From Armatimonadota bacterium (GTDB lineage Bacteria; Armatimonadota; Armatimonadia; Armatimonadales; Armatimonadaceae), in NCBI GenBank assembly GCA_030833025.1, contig JAURHZ010000007.1, positions 1 through 22,099 of the forward strand: DNA of 22,099 bases, in the 5' to 3' direction. Each line of letters starts with the position of its first letter. Positions within the stretch are counted from its first letter, which is position 1. Positions 8,320-15,851 of this stretch are shown here, one piece after another. Below the pieces are notes generated by a model. That model searched no databases. It was not told where the DNA came from and saw only the letters and a program-made list of their open reading frames with translations. Both the position numbers and the translations under genes were made by a program.

Positions 8320-9201
8320 CTACCTCTCACGGATGTTAAGGCTAACATCCACCACTGGGACACCATCTGTTGTTCCGCTGAGCCCACTTGGTAATCTAAC
8401 CTGCTTTCGCAGCGTTGTCGATTTGTTGATGCCATCAAGAGGGATATCAATCGAGACATTTCCGATATCTGCAAGTGCTTCTGCTGTTCCTCGTAGCTGT
8501 ATTGTTGGCGGGTTCACAGAATATCCATTTAGCGACACCCCAGGTTGACTCTTCCCGGTGAACTGGCAGCTTATAACAACTGTCTTTGTCTGTAATCCAG
8601 CTGTTGGCTTTCCTGGAACAGGTAACGGCAACACAGTCAGTGGCTCAACGACCTCTCCATCCGCATCGAGGACTTCATAGCTCGGGCTACCATCCTGTAA
8701 AAGGCGTGCACTTCGACGAATGGACACACTTTTATCTACCAGCTCGCCAGCACCTTCGACAAACATGTACTCGATGATGTCACTGGAATCCACGCTCTGA
8801 ATTGGTAGCTTCTTCTTTGCAGATGTACTTAGCAGGACTATCAATGTTGGTGGAGCATCGACAGTGATTTCGCTGGTCAACTCTGGAGGCAACTTTACGA
8901 TGAGTGGAATCCTGTTCCGGCCTGCGGTAGCCCGGCGTCCATCCGCTTCGAGGCGCAAGCTCGACTTCAGGTCAGCAATCACACGTTCACTGCCCCGCAA
9001 GTGAATCACGACTTCTGGTAAGACCATCGGGGATGCTAATCCCGTTCGGATACCTGTCAAGACAGGGCGTATTGACAGATCTCGTTCGACGGGTTGGGTC
9101 CCTGGAGTCTTCGCTGCAAGATAGAGAAGGACTGTAAATCCAGCTGCCAACAACTTAAGCCATGCATTACGCTTGATTGCTTCGATTAAAAAGGCGATCA
9201 T
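8320..9201 (-). CDS. ybbR: YbbR/CdaR-like regulator of diadenylate cyclase
   Basis: Single-pass membrane protein with extracytoplasmic YbbR repeats. The ATG at 9201 overlaps the cdaA stop as ATGA and gives 293 residues; the open frame reaches 9231 but would need a 34-base overlap. One hydrophobic helix lies at about residues 13-29 (LKLLAAGFTVLLYLA), followed by beta-rich repeats with recurring patterns such as VVIHLRGSERVIADL, VSIRRSA and IQLRGTAEALADI. CdaR of Firmicutes modulates CdaA activity. The position between cdaA and glmM is the standard one. Sequence conservation in this family is low, so the call leans on topology, repeats and context together. Confidence 0.9.
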   Translation of the reverse strand: MIAFLIEAIKRNAWLKLLAAGFTVLLYLAAKTPGTQPVERDLSIRPVLTGIRTGLASPMVLPEVVIHLRGSERVIADLKSSLRLEADGRRATAGRNRIPLIVKLPPELTSEITVDAPPTLIVLLSTSAKKKLPIQSVDSSDIIEYMFVEGAGELVDKSVSIRRSARLLQDGSPSYEVLDADGEVVEPLTVLPLPVPGKPTAGLQTKTVVISCQFTGKSQPGVSLNGYSVNPPTIQLRGTAEALADIGNVSIDIPLDGINKSTTLRKQVRLPSGLSGTTDGVPVVDVSLNIRER

Positions 9202-10037
9202 CGGGCAGCACCTTTGCCGTTTCGCGTCCAAGGCTTGCGTGATGGCGTCCTCTGTATTCCGAGGCGCTCCATCAGCCGTACACGAAGCGCATCCTGTGAG
9301 AGGCCCCGCACCAACCGGCCGGATTCCGCTATTGAAATAGTGCCAGTTTCTTCAGAAACGACGACGACAATAGCATCGGATTGCTCACTTGCACCGATGG
9401 CAGCGCGGTGGCGCATGTGGACATTTGCACCAATATTTGGTGCATCCGAGATTTGTAACGTGCAGCCAGCAGCAAGGATACGCCCCCTGTGGATGATGAC
9501 GGCTCCATCATGGAGTGGGGTGCCGTGTTCAAAAATGGTGTTCAGCAACGCGCTGTTGACATTTGCATCTAGGCGCGTCCCCGTGCTCGCAACATCCTCC
9601 AGGGGCGTCTCTCGGGATATCAGAATCAGTGCACCGGTTTTCCTAGCCGACAGCATACTTGCTGCCGCAACGACATTGTCGACAGTTTCAATGGACTCTG
9701 TCGTTTTGGTCGGAACATAGTTTCCACCCCAGAATTCCCACCTTCCGAGTCGCTCGAGGACATCACGTAGCTCAGGGTAAAAGAGGATGACAATCGCGAC
9801 AGGCCCAAGTGGAACAAATTGACGCAGAATCCACGCTAGGGTGATGAGTCCGATGCGCTCGGCGGTTAGGAGTAAGAGAAAGAAAATGCCAAGGCCGATT
9901 AGAATAGGCCAGGCACGTCGTCCCTTTGCGAGCAAAATCACCCGATAAAGCACATACCAAACGAGTAGGATATCGACAATGGTGAGTAACCATGTCTGTG
10001 TGATGCGTATACTTGGAAGGAGAGCTGCTGGATTCAC
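9198..10037 (-). CDS. cdaA: Membrane diadenylate cyclase CdaA (c-di-AMP synthase)
   Basis: Condenses two ATP into cyclic di-AMP at the membrane. The 279 residues begin with three transmembrane helices (about 14-35, 43-60 and 62-86), followed by the DAC domain (about 110-240). Both catalytic signatures are present: DGA at 177-179 (TPLHDGAVI) and RHR at 209-211 (MRHRAAIGASE), followed by VSEETGTISIA. The start is GTG with no clear ribosome site. It is the first gene of the cdaA-ybbR-glmM operon and is divergent from the cysteine desulfurase gene. The basic C-terminal tail (residues 261-279) is likely disordered. Confidence 0.96.
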   Translation of the reverse strand: MNPAALLPSIRITQTWLLTIVDILLVWYVLYRVILLAKGRRAWPILIGLGIFFLLLLTAERIGLITLAWILRQFVPLGPVAIVILFYPELRDVLERLGRWEFWGGNYVPTKTTESIETVDNVVAAASMLSARKTGALILISRETPLEDVASTGTRLDANVNSALLNTIFEHGTPLHDGAVIIHRGRILAAGCTLQISDAPNIGANVHMRHRAAIGASEQSDAIVVVVSEETGTISIAESGRLVRGLSQDALRVRLMERLGIQRTPSRKPWTRNGKGAAR

Positions 10038-10052
10038 GGTTCTGCTGTTCTA

Positions 10053-10058
10053 AGTATA
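10053..10058 (-). promoter_or_regulatory. Candidate -10 box for cdaA operon
   Basis: The minus strand reads TATACT, 15 bases before the cdaA GTG. No good -35 is visible. It lies in the 51-base gap between the divergent cdaA and cysteine desulfurase genes, where a promoter for each must fit. Confidence 0.35.
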
Positions 10059-10070
10059 TGGCAAACAGGT

Positions 10071-10076
10071 TATGCT
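10071..10076 (+). promoter_or_regulatory. Candidate -10 box (TATGCT) for cysteine desulfurase
   Basis: TATGCT lies 12 bases before the ATG at 10089, with GGGGG (10080-10084) between as a possible ribosome site. The same hexamer sits 11 bases before the ATGs at 13447 and 15273. The leader would be only about five bases. Confidence 0.4.
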
Positions 10077-10088
10077 TGTGGGGGAACA

Positions 10089-11237
10089 ATGGTAACGCGT
10101 CGGATTTACTGTGACTATGCAGCTAGCACGCCTCTCGATCCTGCTGTCAGTTCCGCGATGCGGGATTTTCACGAAACGCATGGTCCCGGCAATGCAAGCT
10201 CGCTTCACCACCATGGCAGAGCCCTTCGTGCAGCGATGGACACCGCACATGACCGGGTCGCGAACCTGATCGGGTGTGATTTCAAAAACCTTCTGTTCAC
10301 TAGTGGCGGCACTGAAGCGGACAATCTGGCAGTGATTGGATCACTCCTGTCACGGAGGGAGAGCGGCCGTAATCGTATTGTTGTTGGGGCATCTGAGCAC
10401 CATGCCGTCATCGATGCTGCGAGGTTTGCAGGCCAGTTTTTGGGTGCAGATGTACAAGTTGCGCGTGTAGACAGCGCTGCGCGGGTCGATCTAGAGCATC
10501 TGAAGACGCTTGTGGATGACAAAACGGCTGTCGTGTCTGTCCAGCATGCGAATAATGAGCTTGGAAGTCTTCAACCAGTACAGGAAATTGCTGCCATTAC
10601 ACAGAAGTTCGGCGCATGGTTTCACTGCGATGCTGTTCAGACACCTGTTGCGGCTCCATTTACAGCTGCGGGGCTTGGTGCCGATCTAATCAGTGTTTCT
10701 AGCCACAAAATTTATGGTCCGGGAGGAATTGGAGCATTGTTTACCCAAGTTCCCATCCAGCCCCTTCACATAGGTGGTGCGCAGGAACGTGGGCTCCGTG
10801 CAGGCAGCGAAAATGTGGTTGGAGCCGTTGGTTTTGGGGCTGCTGCAGACCTGGAAGTTACCAGGCGGCACGCTGGCAGTCGTGAAATCAACCGTGTCGT
10901 AAGCTTGGTTCAACAATTAAGGTGCGAGCTCGGTAAATATCCAAACATCATCATCAATTCTCCTTCCATTGATGCGATTTCAACCATGTTGCATCTCAGC
11001 ATTGTTGGGCAGTCTACGGAGGATATATTGATGTTGTTAGACCGTAAGGGGATATCCGCGAGCGGAGGAGCTGCCTGTGCCAGTGGTGCTGTGGAGCCAA
11101 GTCATGTTGTAAAGGCATGTGGATGGTCTGCCGAGCGTCAAGCAGGTGCGCTTCGGCTGTCATTTGGCCTTGGGACCACGCACGACGAAATCGATTACGT
11201 AGCGACAGTAGTGGGTTTGATAGCGAATAGTGGATAG
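10089..11237 (+). CDS. Cysteine desulfurase, NifS/IscS family
   Basis: Pyridoxal-phosphate enzyme that takes sulfur from L-cysteine as an enzyme-bound persulfide, for Fe-S clusters, tRNA thiolation or other uses. In 382 residues the cofactor lysine is Lys207 in SSHKIYGPGG, with His105 in SEHHAV stacking on the ring and Asp181 in HCDAVQ contacting it. The catalytic Cys330 sits in GGAACASG on an extended loop, the group I (IscS/NifS) pattern. No IscU, SufU, MnmA or ThiI gene is adjacent, so the sulfur acceptor is unknown. The 3' end overlaps the end of fmt on the other strand by 43 bases. Confidence 0.94.
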   Translation: MVTRRIYCDYAASTPLDPAVSSAMRDFHETHGPGNASSLHHHGRALRAAMDTAHDRVANLIGCDFKNLLFTSGGTEADNLAVIGSLLSRRESGRNRIVVGASEHHAVIDAARFAGQFLGADVQVARVDSAARVDLEHLKTLVDDKTAVVSVQHANNELGSLQPVQEIAAITQKFGAWFHCDAVQTPVAAPFTAAGLGADLISVSSHKIYGPGGIGALFTQVPIQPLHIGGAQERGLRAGSENVVGAVGFGAAADLEVTRRHAGSREINRVVSLVQQLRCELGKYPNIIINSPSIDAISTMLHLSIVGQSTEDILMLLDRKGISASGGAACASGAVEPSHVVKACGWSAERQAGALRLSFGLGTTHDEIDYVATVVGLIANSG

Positions 11238-12145
11238 TCCAACCGCGCACCATTCGCAAAGGCAACTGCTGGCATCGCTGGCTTTCCAGGCGGCTGGAGT
11301 ACCGTGACTACATAGTCTGTAGTCGTTGTTGCGATAATCAAGCCATCTTTACAAGTCCCGGTGATGGTTCCGGGAGGGGATGAACTAGCATCTGGCGTTG
11401 GGTATCCGGCGTGGACCTTTACAGATTTATCGCCGATGATTACCGATGTACCGGGACGCTTCGCGTATGCGCGAACTTGTCGGTCGACCTGTTCACTTGT
11501 CGATGCCGAGAAGTCGATAAAGCCATCCTCCCGGGTGAGCATATGGGCATAACAGGCATCCTCGTTTGTCTGTACACGTTCATCGATGCTTCCTTCTCGC
11601 AAAAGACGGAGTGTTTGCAGCATGAGGGGAGCTCCGAGCGTTGCCAGCTCATCCTCAAGCGTCTCGGCATCGTGGTGCGACCGAATTTCGAGGATCGACT
11701 CGAGCAAGACGGCGCCTGTATCAAGCGTTCTCTCCATCCGCATGGTCGCAACGCCGGTGTGAGAATCGCCGGATGCAAGTGCCCGGTGGATGGGGGCGGC
11801 TCCTCGCCATCGAGGCAGAAGCGATGCGTGAAGGTTTATTCCTCCATGGCGGGCGGAGTTCAGTACCTTGGTAGACAGGATCTGCCCGTAGCTCACAACA
11901 ACTAGCGCATCGGCGTTTAGTGAGATGACACTATCAGCAATCACCCTCAGACGCTCTGGAGTTTCAAGAGGCAACCCTAGCTCAGCTGCCGCTGCGGAAA
12001 CTGGAGTCGGGGTTAGGCGCATTCCTCTACCCGATGGTCTGTCAGGTTGCGAAACGACAAGCTTGATTTCAATGTCGTCCGAAGCGGCAAGCAATTTTAG
12101 CGTTGGGACAGCAAACGGGCTGGTTCCCATAAATACAATCCGCAC
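11195..12145 (-). CDS. fmt: Methionyl-tRNA formyltransferase
   Basis: Formylates Met-tRNA(fMet) using 10-formyl-tetrahydrofolate. The 316-residue length is normal. The N-terminal Rossmann-like domain starts MRIVFMGTSPFAV. The catalytic trio is visible as Asn104 and His106 in INLHASLLP and Asp142 in LDTGAVL, and the folate/tRNA loop SLLPRWRGAAPI matches the family. A C-terminal domain of about 100 residues follows. It lies three bases after def and forms the usual def-fmt pair, so deformylation and formylation are co-expressed. The C-terminal 13 codons are encoded opposite the end of the cysteine desulfurase gene. Confidence 0.96.
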   Translation of the reverse strand: MRIVFMGTSPFAVPTLKLLAASDDIEIKLVVSQPDRPSGRGMRLTPTPVSAAAAELGLPLETPERLRVIADSVISLNADALVVVSYGQILSTKVLNSARHGGINLHASLLPRWRGAAPIHRALASGDSHTGVATMRMERTLDTGAVLLESILEIRSHHDAETLEDELATLGAPLMLQTLRLLREGSIDERVQTNEDACYAHMLTREDGFIDFSASTSEQVDRQVRAYAKRPGTSVIIGDKSVKVHAGYPTPDASSSPPGTITGTCKDGLIIATTTTDYVVTVLQPPGKPAMPAVAFANGARLDYPLFAIKPTTVAT

Positions 12146-12148
12146 GCG

Positions 12149-12715
12149 CTAAAAGTCATCCTCATGGTCATCGGGTGTTATGAAACGAATGTCTTCACCC
12201 GATGCTCGATCTGTAATCAGAATGCCATCTAGGTGATCAATTTCGTGGCATAAAATTCTGGCTTCAAGCTCGGTAGCGCGGATAAACAGCTCGTTACCAT
12301 TAATGTCCTGTGCTTTGACAGAAATGACATTCGGGCGTCGAATACGTGCCTTGATACGCGGGAGTGACAGGCAGCCTTCACTGGGTTCAAACTGTTCACC
12401 GCGCTGCTTGACAATTTCTGGGTTTACGACAACCACTGGGCCGTTGCCTGCATCGTAAATGAGGAATCGCTTACTAATCCCGACTTGCGGGGCGGCAAGA
12501 CCACAGCCATGCGCACGATACATTCGTGGAACCATGCTCAGAGCAGTCTGCTTAAATTCGTCATTGAACTCTGTGACTGGTTCGGCTTTCTGTTTTAGCA
12601 GCTCCCAACCTGGGGTCTCATCCACTTTCAGGATGCCAGTATCGTCAAACGGCACATCATAAGGGTCAGAGGATGCAGATTTTGTGCTCCTGACGCGGTT
12701 AGTAGCTTCTCCCAT
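12149..12715 (-). CDS. def: Peptide deformylase
   Basis: Metalloprotease that removes the N-formyl group from nascent proteins. All three family motifs are present: GCGLAAPQVG, EGCLSLP and HEIDH, with the Cys of the second and the two His of the third as metal ligands. I start it at the ATG at 12715 (188 residues). The frame extends to an ATG at 12742, but a TATTAT box lies ten bases before 12715, inside that extension. About 35 residues before the catalytic domain are an extra polar N-terminal stretch. It is the first gene of the def-fmt pair. Confidence 0.95.
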   Translation of the reverse strand: MGEATNRVRSTKSASSDPYDVPFDDTGILKVDETPGWELLKQKAEPVTEFNDEFKQTALSMVPRMYRAHGCGLAAPQVGISKRFLIYDAGNGPVVVVNPEIVKQRGEQFEPSEGCLSLPRIKARIRRPNVISVKAQDINGNELFIRATELEARILCHEIDHLDGILITDRASGEDIRFITPDDHEDDF

Positions 12716-12725
12716 ATCAGCCAAA

Positions 12726-12731
12726 ATAATA
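12726..12731 (-). promoter_or_regulatory. Candidate -10 box (TATTAT) for def-fmt
   Basis: The minus strand reads TATTAT, ten bases before the ATG at 12715, one mismatch from the consensus. No -35 is clear. If used, the transcript has a leader of only three or four bases. Confidence 0.4.
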
Positions 12732-12754
12732 CCACCGTACATGTGGCAGGAGCG

Positions 12755-12760
12755 TATACT
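12755..12760 (+). promoter_or_regulatory. Candidate -10 box (TATACT) upstream of 10-codon leader ORF
   Basis: TATACT, one mismatch from consensus, lies 11 bases before an ATG at 12772. The spacing is the same as at two other start codons in this window. Confidence 0.4.
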
Positions 12761-12771
12761 GGCGGTGGCGA

Positions 12772-12804
12772 ATGCCAGAAAACCTGCGGTTTGGAGTGTC
12801 GTAG
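12772..12804 (+). CDS. Possible 10-codon leader ORF
   Basis: ATG at 12772 opens MPENLRFGVS and stops at TAG 12802-12804, two bases before the ATG of the next gene at 12807. The GGAG that would serve the next gene (12793-12796) lies inside this ORF, so translation of one could affect the other. It contains no run of regulatory codons typical of attenuators. It may be chance. Confidence 0.3.
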   Translation: MPENLRFGVS

Positions 12805-12806
12805 TT

Positions 12807-13406
12807 ATGGACTGTCAAGTGGTTTGGAGTCAGGTTGCCCCGATTGCGAAGCGTGTGGCGCTTGCACCGGCTTTCTTCCGTGCCCTAGAGCGTGCTGTTC
12901 CAGTCGCCATCGATGGTTCTGTCCTGGTTATCGGGCTAGATTCAACTGTTGATGGAGCGCTCCAAGGAGCCCTGAATTCATCTGACAACCTGAACATTCT
13001 TCACAAGGCTTTCCGCGATGTAACAGACATCGCTGATGGAATCGTACGCGTGATCGAGGGCACAACGGCTAACGATTGGGCGAATGCTCAAGCACGTGAC
13101 GCTGCAGCGCGCGAAATGGCTGCTCGTCAACAGGCACGTGTGAAACCCGCTGCATCCAGTGCAGGCTGGGATCAGGCTATTGATGCTGTTTCCGGTTTAT
13201 GGCAGCAATGCGATAACCGCACCAGTCCCGTTGCAAAGGCTCGTTTTGTGCTTGCAGCCGTCGACCATATTGTTGGAATCGTTGGGTCTGAAGGCTTAAA
13301 CACCGATCCGGATTCACGGTCGTTACAGCGTGCGGTAGAGCGAATTGCATCATGTGCTCAAATCGATGCCGTTTACGTTGCTGCCGAAGTTCTCAAGCGC
13401 ATCTAA
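12807..13406 (+). CDS. Uncharacterised 199-residue protein
   Basis: I do not recognise this protein with certainty. The start at 12807 has GGAG about ten bases upstream; the frame is open further back to 12684, but that would run through the divergent def gene. The first 80 residues follow a pattern like the small N-terminal domain of DnaA: VWSQVAPIAKR, a PVAIDGSVLVIGL strand, then helices. This is a weak resemblance, not an assignment. A polar Ala/Arg-rich linker (about 90-120) leads to a helical C-terminal half (about 122-199). No signal peptide, membrane helix or catalytic motif is visible. The MutL-family gene follows 40 bases later on the same strand, possibly with its own promoter. Confidence 0.8.
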   Translation: MDCQVVWSQVAPIAKRVALAPAFFRALERAVPVAIDGSVLVIGLDSTVDGALQGALNSSDNLNILHKAFRDVTDIADGIVRVIEGTTANDWANAQARDAAAREMAARQQARVKPAASSAGWDQAIDAVSGLWQQCDNRTSPVAKARFVLAAVDHIVGIVGSEGLNTDPDSRSLQRAVERIASCAQIDAVYVAAEVLKRI

Positions 13407-13429
13407 ATCGGTGTAAGACCGGCGTTTGC

Positions 13430-13440
13430 TATGCTAGAAT
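13430..13440 (+). promoter_or_regulatory. Candidate -10 region for the MutL-family gene
   Basis: TATGCT (13430-13435) lies 11 bases before the ATG at 13447. Overlapping it, TGCTAGAAT contains an extended -10 (TG-n-TAGAAT, hexamer 13435-13440), from which initiation would fall on the A of the ATG itself. Either reading gives a near-leaderless or leaderless message. Confidence 0.45.
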
Positions 13441-13446
13441 CTGCCC

Positions 13447-15249
13447 ATGTCTGGATTTGTACCTGCAAACGTTCGGTCCATCGTCGCCACGGATTGTGGC
13501 TCCACAACCACCAAAGCGATTCTCATCGAGAAACAACCCGATGGTGTCTACAGGCTTGTGTCACGCGGGGAAGCTCCGACGACTGTCGAGGCGCCATTTG
13601 ATGATGTCACGGTCGGTGTGACAAATGCCCTGACCGAGCTACAGGACCTCACGGGCAAGCAAATCCTTGATGTGGCGGGCAAGCCGATGACCCCTGCGCA
13701 GTCAGACACCGTAGGCGTTGACTTATACCTGTCGACATCTAGCGCTGGTGGTGGTCTGCAAATGACCGTAGCTGGTGTGGTTCGTGAAATGTCTGCGGAA
13801 TCTGCTGAACGTGCCGCACTCGGTGCGGGCGCCATCATTATGGACACGCTTGCGATTAATGATGGCCGTAAAGACTACGAAAAGGTCGAGCGGATTCGGG
13901 CGCTGCGCCCTGACATGATTCTAATGTCTGGTGGCACAGATGATGGAAACGTTGTTCCACAGGTGCAGGAAATTGCTGAGATTTTACGCTCTGCAGATCC
14001 CAAGCCAAGACTCGGAGTCGGTTTGAAGCTGCCGGTCATCTTCGCTGGTAGCGAGAAAATGCGTCCCGCCGTGAATGACACGCTTGGCGACACCGTTGAT
14101 GTTCGGATGGTTCCAAACCTCCGACCTACGATGGCCCGTGAGAACTTGGGGCCAGCCCGGGAAGCTATTCACGAGCTCTTCCTTGAGCACGTGATGCAGC
14201 AGGCACCAGGCTACGGAAAGCTGACCACCTGGACGAGCTCCGGGATCATGTCTACCCCCAATGCGGTTGGCAAAATCATGGAGGAGATTGCTAGACAACG
14301 CAACATCTCTCTGCTAGGCGTGGATATCGGTGGTGCTACAACAGACGTCTTCTCTGTCTTCAAGGGCATTTATAACCGCACAGTTTCAGCGAACCTTGGG
14401 ATGAGTTACTCCATCTGTAACGTTTTGACGGAGGCTGGTCTTCCAAATATCAAGCGCTGGTTACCGTTTGAAGAGAGCGATGCGTATATACGTAATCAGC
14501 TACGCAACAAAATGGTTCGCCCAACAACCATTCCGCAGGACTTGCGTGATCTACAGATCGAGCAGGCGGCTAGCCGCGAGGCGCTCCGGCTTGCGTTTGA
14601 ACACCATAAGTCGCTTGCCCGCGAAATGGTTGGTGTACAGCAGCAACGTGACATCAGTGAAATCTTTGAACAAAAAGCAAGTGGATCCACGCTTGTCGAC
14701 ATGTTCGAACTCGATATGCTAATCGGCAGTGGCGGCGTTCTTGCCCATGCACCGAAACTTGCGCAAACGGCGCTGATGATGATGGATGCCTATGCACCGC
14801 AGGGCCTGACGACGCTTGCGAAGGACTCCATTTTCATGATGCCACAGCTTGGCATCCTGTCGACGTTGCTGCCTGAAGCGGCTACAGAAGTGTTCGAAAA
14901 GGACTGTCTCATTCGTATCGCGGATTGTCTAGCACCTGTTGGTACCGCAAAGGCTGGTGAAGAGTGCTTTACCGCGGTCGTAGACGGCAAGTCCTATGTT
15001 GTCCCATTTGGCGAGATCGTGCTCGTATCCGTGGAAGCTGGTCGGACCGTTGATGTCGAGTGTAAGCCCGGTAAGGCATTTGACTTTGGGGATGGCAAGG
15101 GGCGCTCAAGAACATACAAGGCGGTTGCCGGAGAAATCGGTTTGGTCCTCGATGGACGTGGCCGGCCAATCGTTATTCCCGTTGAAGATGCTGAACGTGC
15201 AGCGACAATGCGCCGCTGGCTTGAGGCGATGGGATTAAGTAGTTCCTAA
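13447..15249 (+). CDS. MutL/GlmL-family actin-like ATPase (glutamate mutase L-type)
   Basis: The 600 residues match the MutL/GlmL family, whose named member is encoded with glutamate mutase and is thought to reactivate that B12 enzyme. It has the ASKHA (actin/Hsp70) phosphate loops: ATDCGSTTTKA at residues 14-24 and VDIGGATTD beginning at 292. LMSGGTDDGN (about residues 159-168) is also typical. Mutase subunits (MutS, MutE) are absent here, so this is an orphan copy; such standalone copies probably have another client or role. No ribosome site precedes the ATG, which fits a leaderless start. The unknown 199-residue gene lies upstream and an acyltransferase 23 bases downstream. Confidence 0.88.
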   Translation: MSGFVPANVRSIVATDCGSTTTKAILIEKQPDGVYRLVSRGEAPTTVEAPFDDVTVGVTNALTELQDLTGKQILDVAGKPMTPAQSDTVGVDLYLSTSSAGGGLQMTVAGVVREMSAESAERAALGAGAIIMDTLAINDGRKDYEKVERIRALRPDMILMSGGTDDGNVVPQVQEIAEILRSADPKPRLGVGLKLPVIFAGSEKMRPAVNDTLGDTVDVRMVPNLRPTMARENLGPAREAIHELFLEHVMQQAPGYGKLTTWTSSGIMSTPNAVGKIMEEIARQRNISLLGVDIGGATTDVFSVFKGIYNRTVSANLGMSYSICNVLTEAGLPNIKRWLPFEESDAYIRNQLRNKMVRPTTIPQDLRDLQIEQAASREALRLAFEHHKSLAREMVGVQQQRDISEIFEQKASGSTLVDMFELDMLIGSGGVLAHAPKLAQTALMMMDAYAPQGLTTLAKDSIFMMPQLGILSTLLPEAATEVFEKDCLIRIADCLAPVGTAKAGEECFTAVVDGKSYVVPFGEIVLVSVEAGRTVDVECKPGKAFDFGDGKGRSRTYKAVAGEIGLVLDGRGRPIVIPVEDAERAATMRRWLEAMGLSSS

Positions 15250-15255
15250 TTCATC

Positions 15256-15261
15256 TATGCT
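15256..15261 (+). promoter_or_regulatory. Candidate -10 box (TATGCT) for acyltransferase
   Basis: TATGCT lies 11 bases before the ATG at 15273, just after the stop of the preceding gene. Same hexamer and spacing as before 13447. No -35 is visible. Confidence 0.4.
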
Positions 15262-15272
15262 TGCGCCTCGGA

Positions 15273-15851
15273 ATGGCCGATATTGTAATCGTGGGTATTT
15301 TACACAAAGCTAGACAGGCATTTCTTATCGCTAAGGGGAATTGGGTTTTCCGCGGCTGTGTAAGGCCCTTTTCACGAACTGCTTTAGATGGCAAGGCAAT
15401 CGTTCGCAATCGTGGTCGAATTCGTATCGGCGAAAAGTTCAGGGTACTTGCAGCGCACGTTCCTGTTGAGCTTGGAGCCGGGGAATACGGGCGCATCACC
15501 ATTGGTGACGACACATTTATCAACTCAGGGACAAGCATAGGAAGTCTTGCGTCCATCACCATCGGTAACAATGTTGCGATAGGCAACTACGTTCTTATCA
15601 TGGACTCTGACTTCCATAATCCTATTGACCACACGCTCCCTGGTGCAAAGGCTCCCATCATTATTGAAGATGGAGTGTGGATTGGCGCGCGTGCGACTAT
15701 TTTGAAGGGTGTCACGATTGGAAAGCACGCAGTCGTGGCTGCGGGTGCTGTCGTTACAAAAGATGTTCCTGCAGGCGCATTAGTTGGTGGTGTTCCGGCG
15801 AAGGTAATTCGCTACCTTCACACGGACACCCAGCCACTAAGCAAGCCCTGA
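15273..15851 (+). CDS. Hexapeptide-repeat acyltransferase (left-handed beta-helix)
   Basis: O-acetyltransferase of the WbbJ/maltose-transacetylase type, transferring an acyl group from acyl-CoA to a sugar or similar acceptor. From the ATG at 15273 it has 192 residues; a TTG at 15261 could add four. Hexapeptide repeats ([LIV]-G-x4) run from about ITIGDDTFI to the end: ITIGNNVAIGNYVLI, VWIGARATILKGVTIGKHAVV. The usual insertion loop contains DSDFHNP with the likely catalytic His, and the chain ends in the standard GGVPAKVIRYL. The substrate cannot be told from sequence, and no polysaccharide genes lie nearby. The 3' end overlaps the opposing YgaP-like gene by 15 bases. Confidence 0.9.
   Translation: MADIVIVGILHKARQAFLIAKGNWVFRGCVRPFSRTALDGKAIVRNRGRIRIGEKFRVLAAHVPVELGAGEYGRITIGDDTFINSGTSIGSLASITIGNNVAIGNYVLIMDSDFHNPIDHTLPGAKAPIIIEDGVWIGARATILKGVTIGKHAVVAAGAVVTKDVPAGALVGGVPAKVIRYLHTDTQPLSKP

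Noticed and set aside
11411..11905. A 164-codon plus-strand frame opposite fmt
   Set aside because: Antisense to fmt, which has clear catalytic residues; the composition is mixed with no domain.
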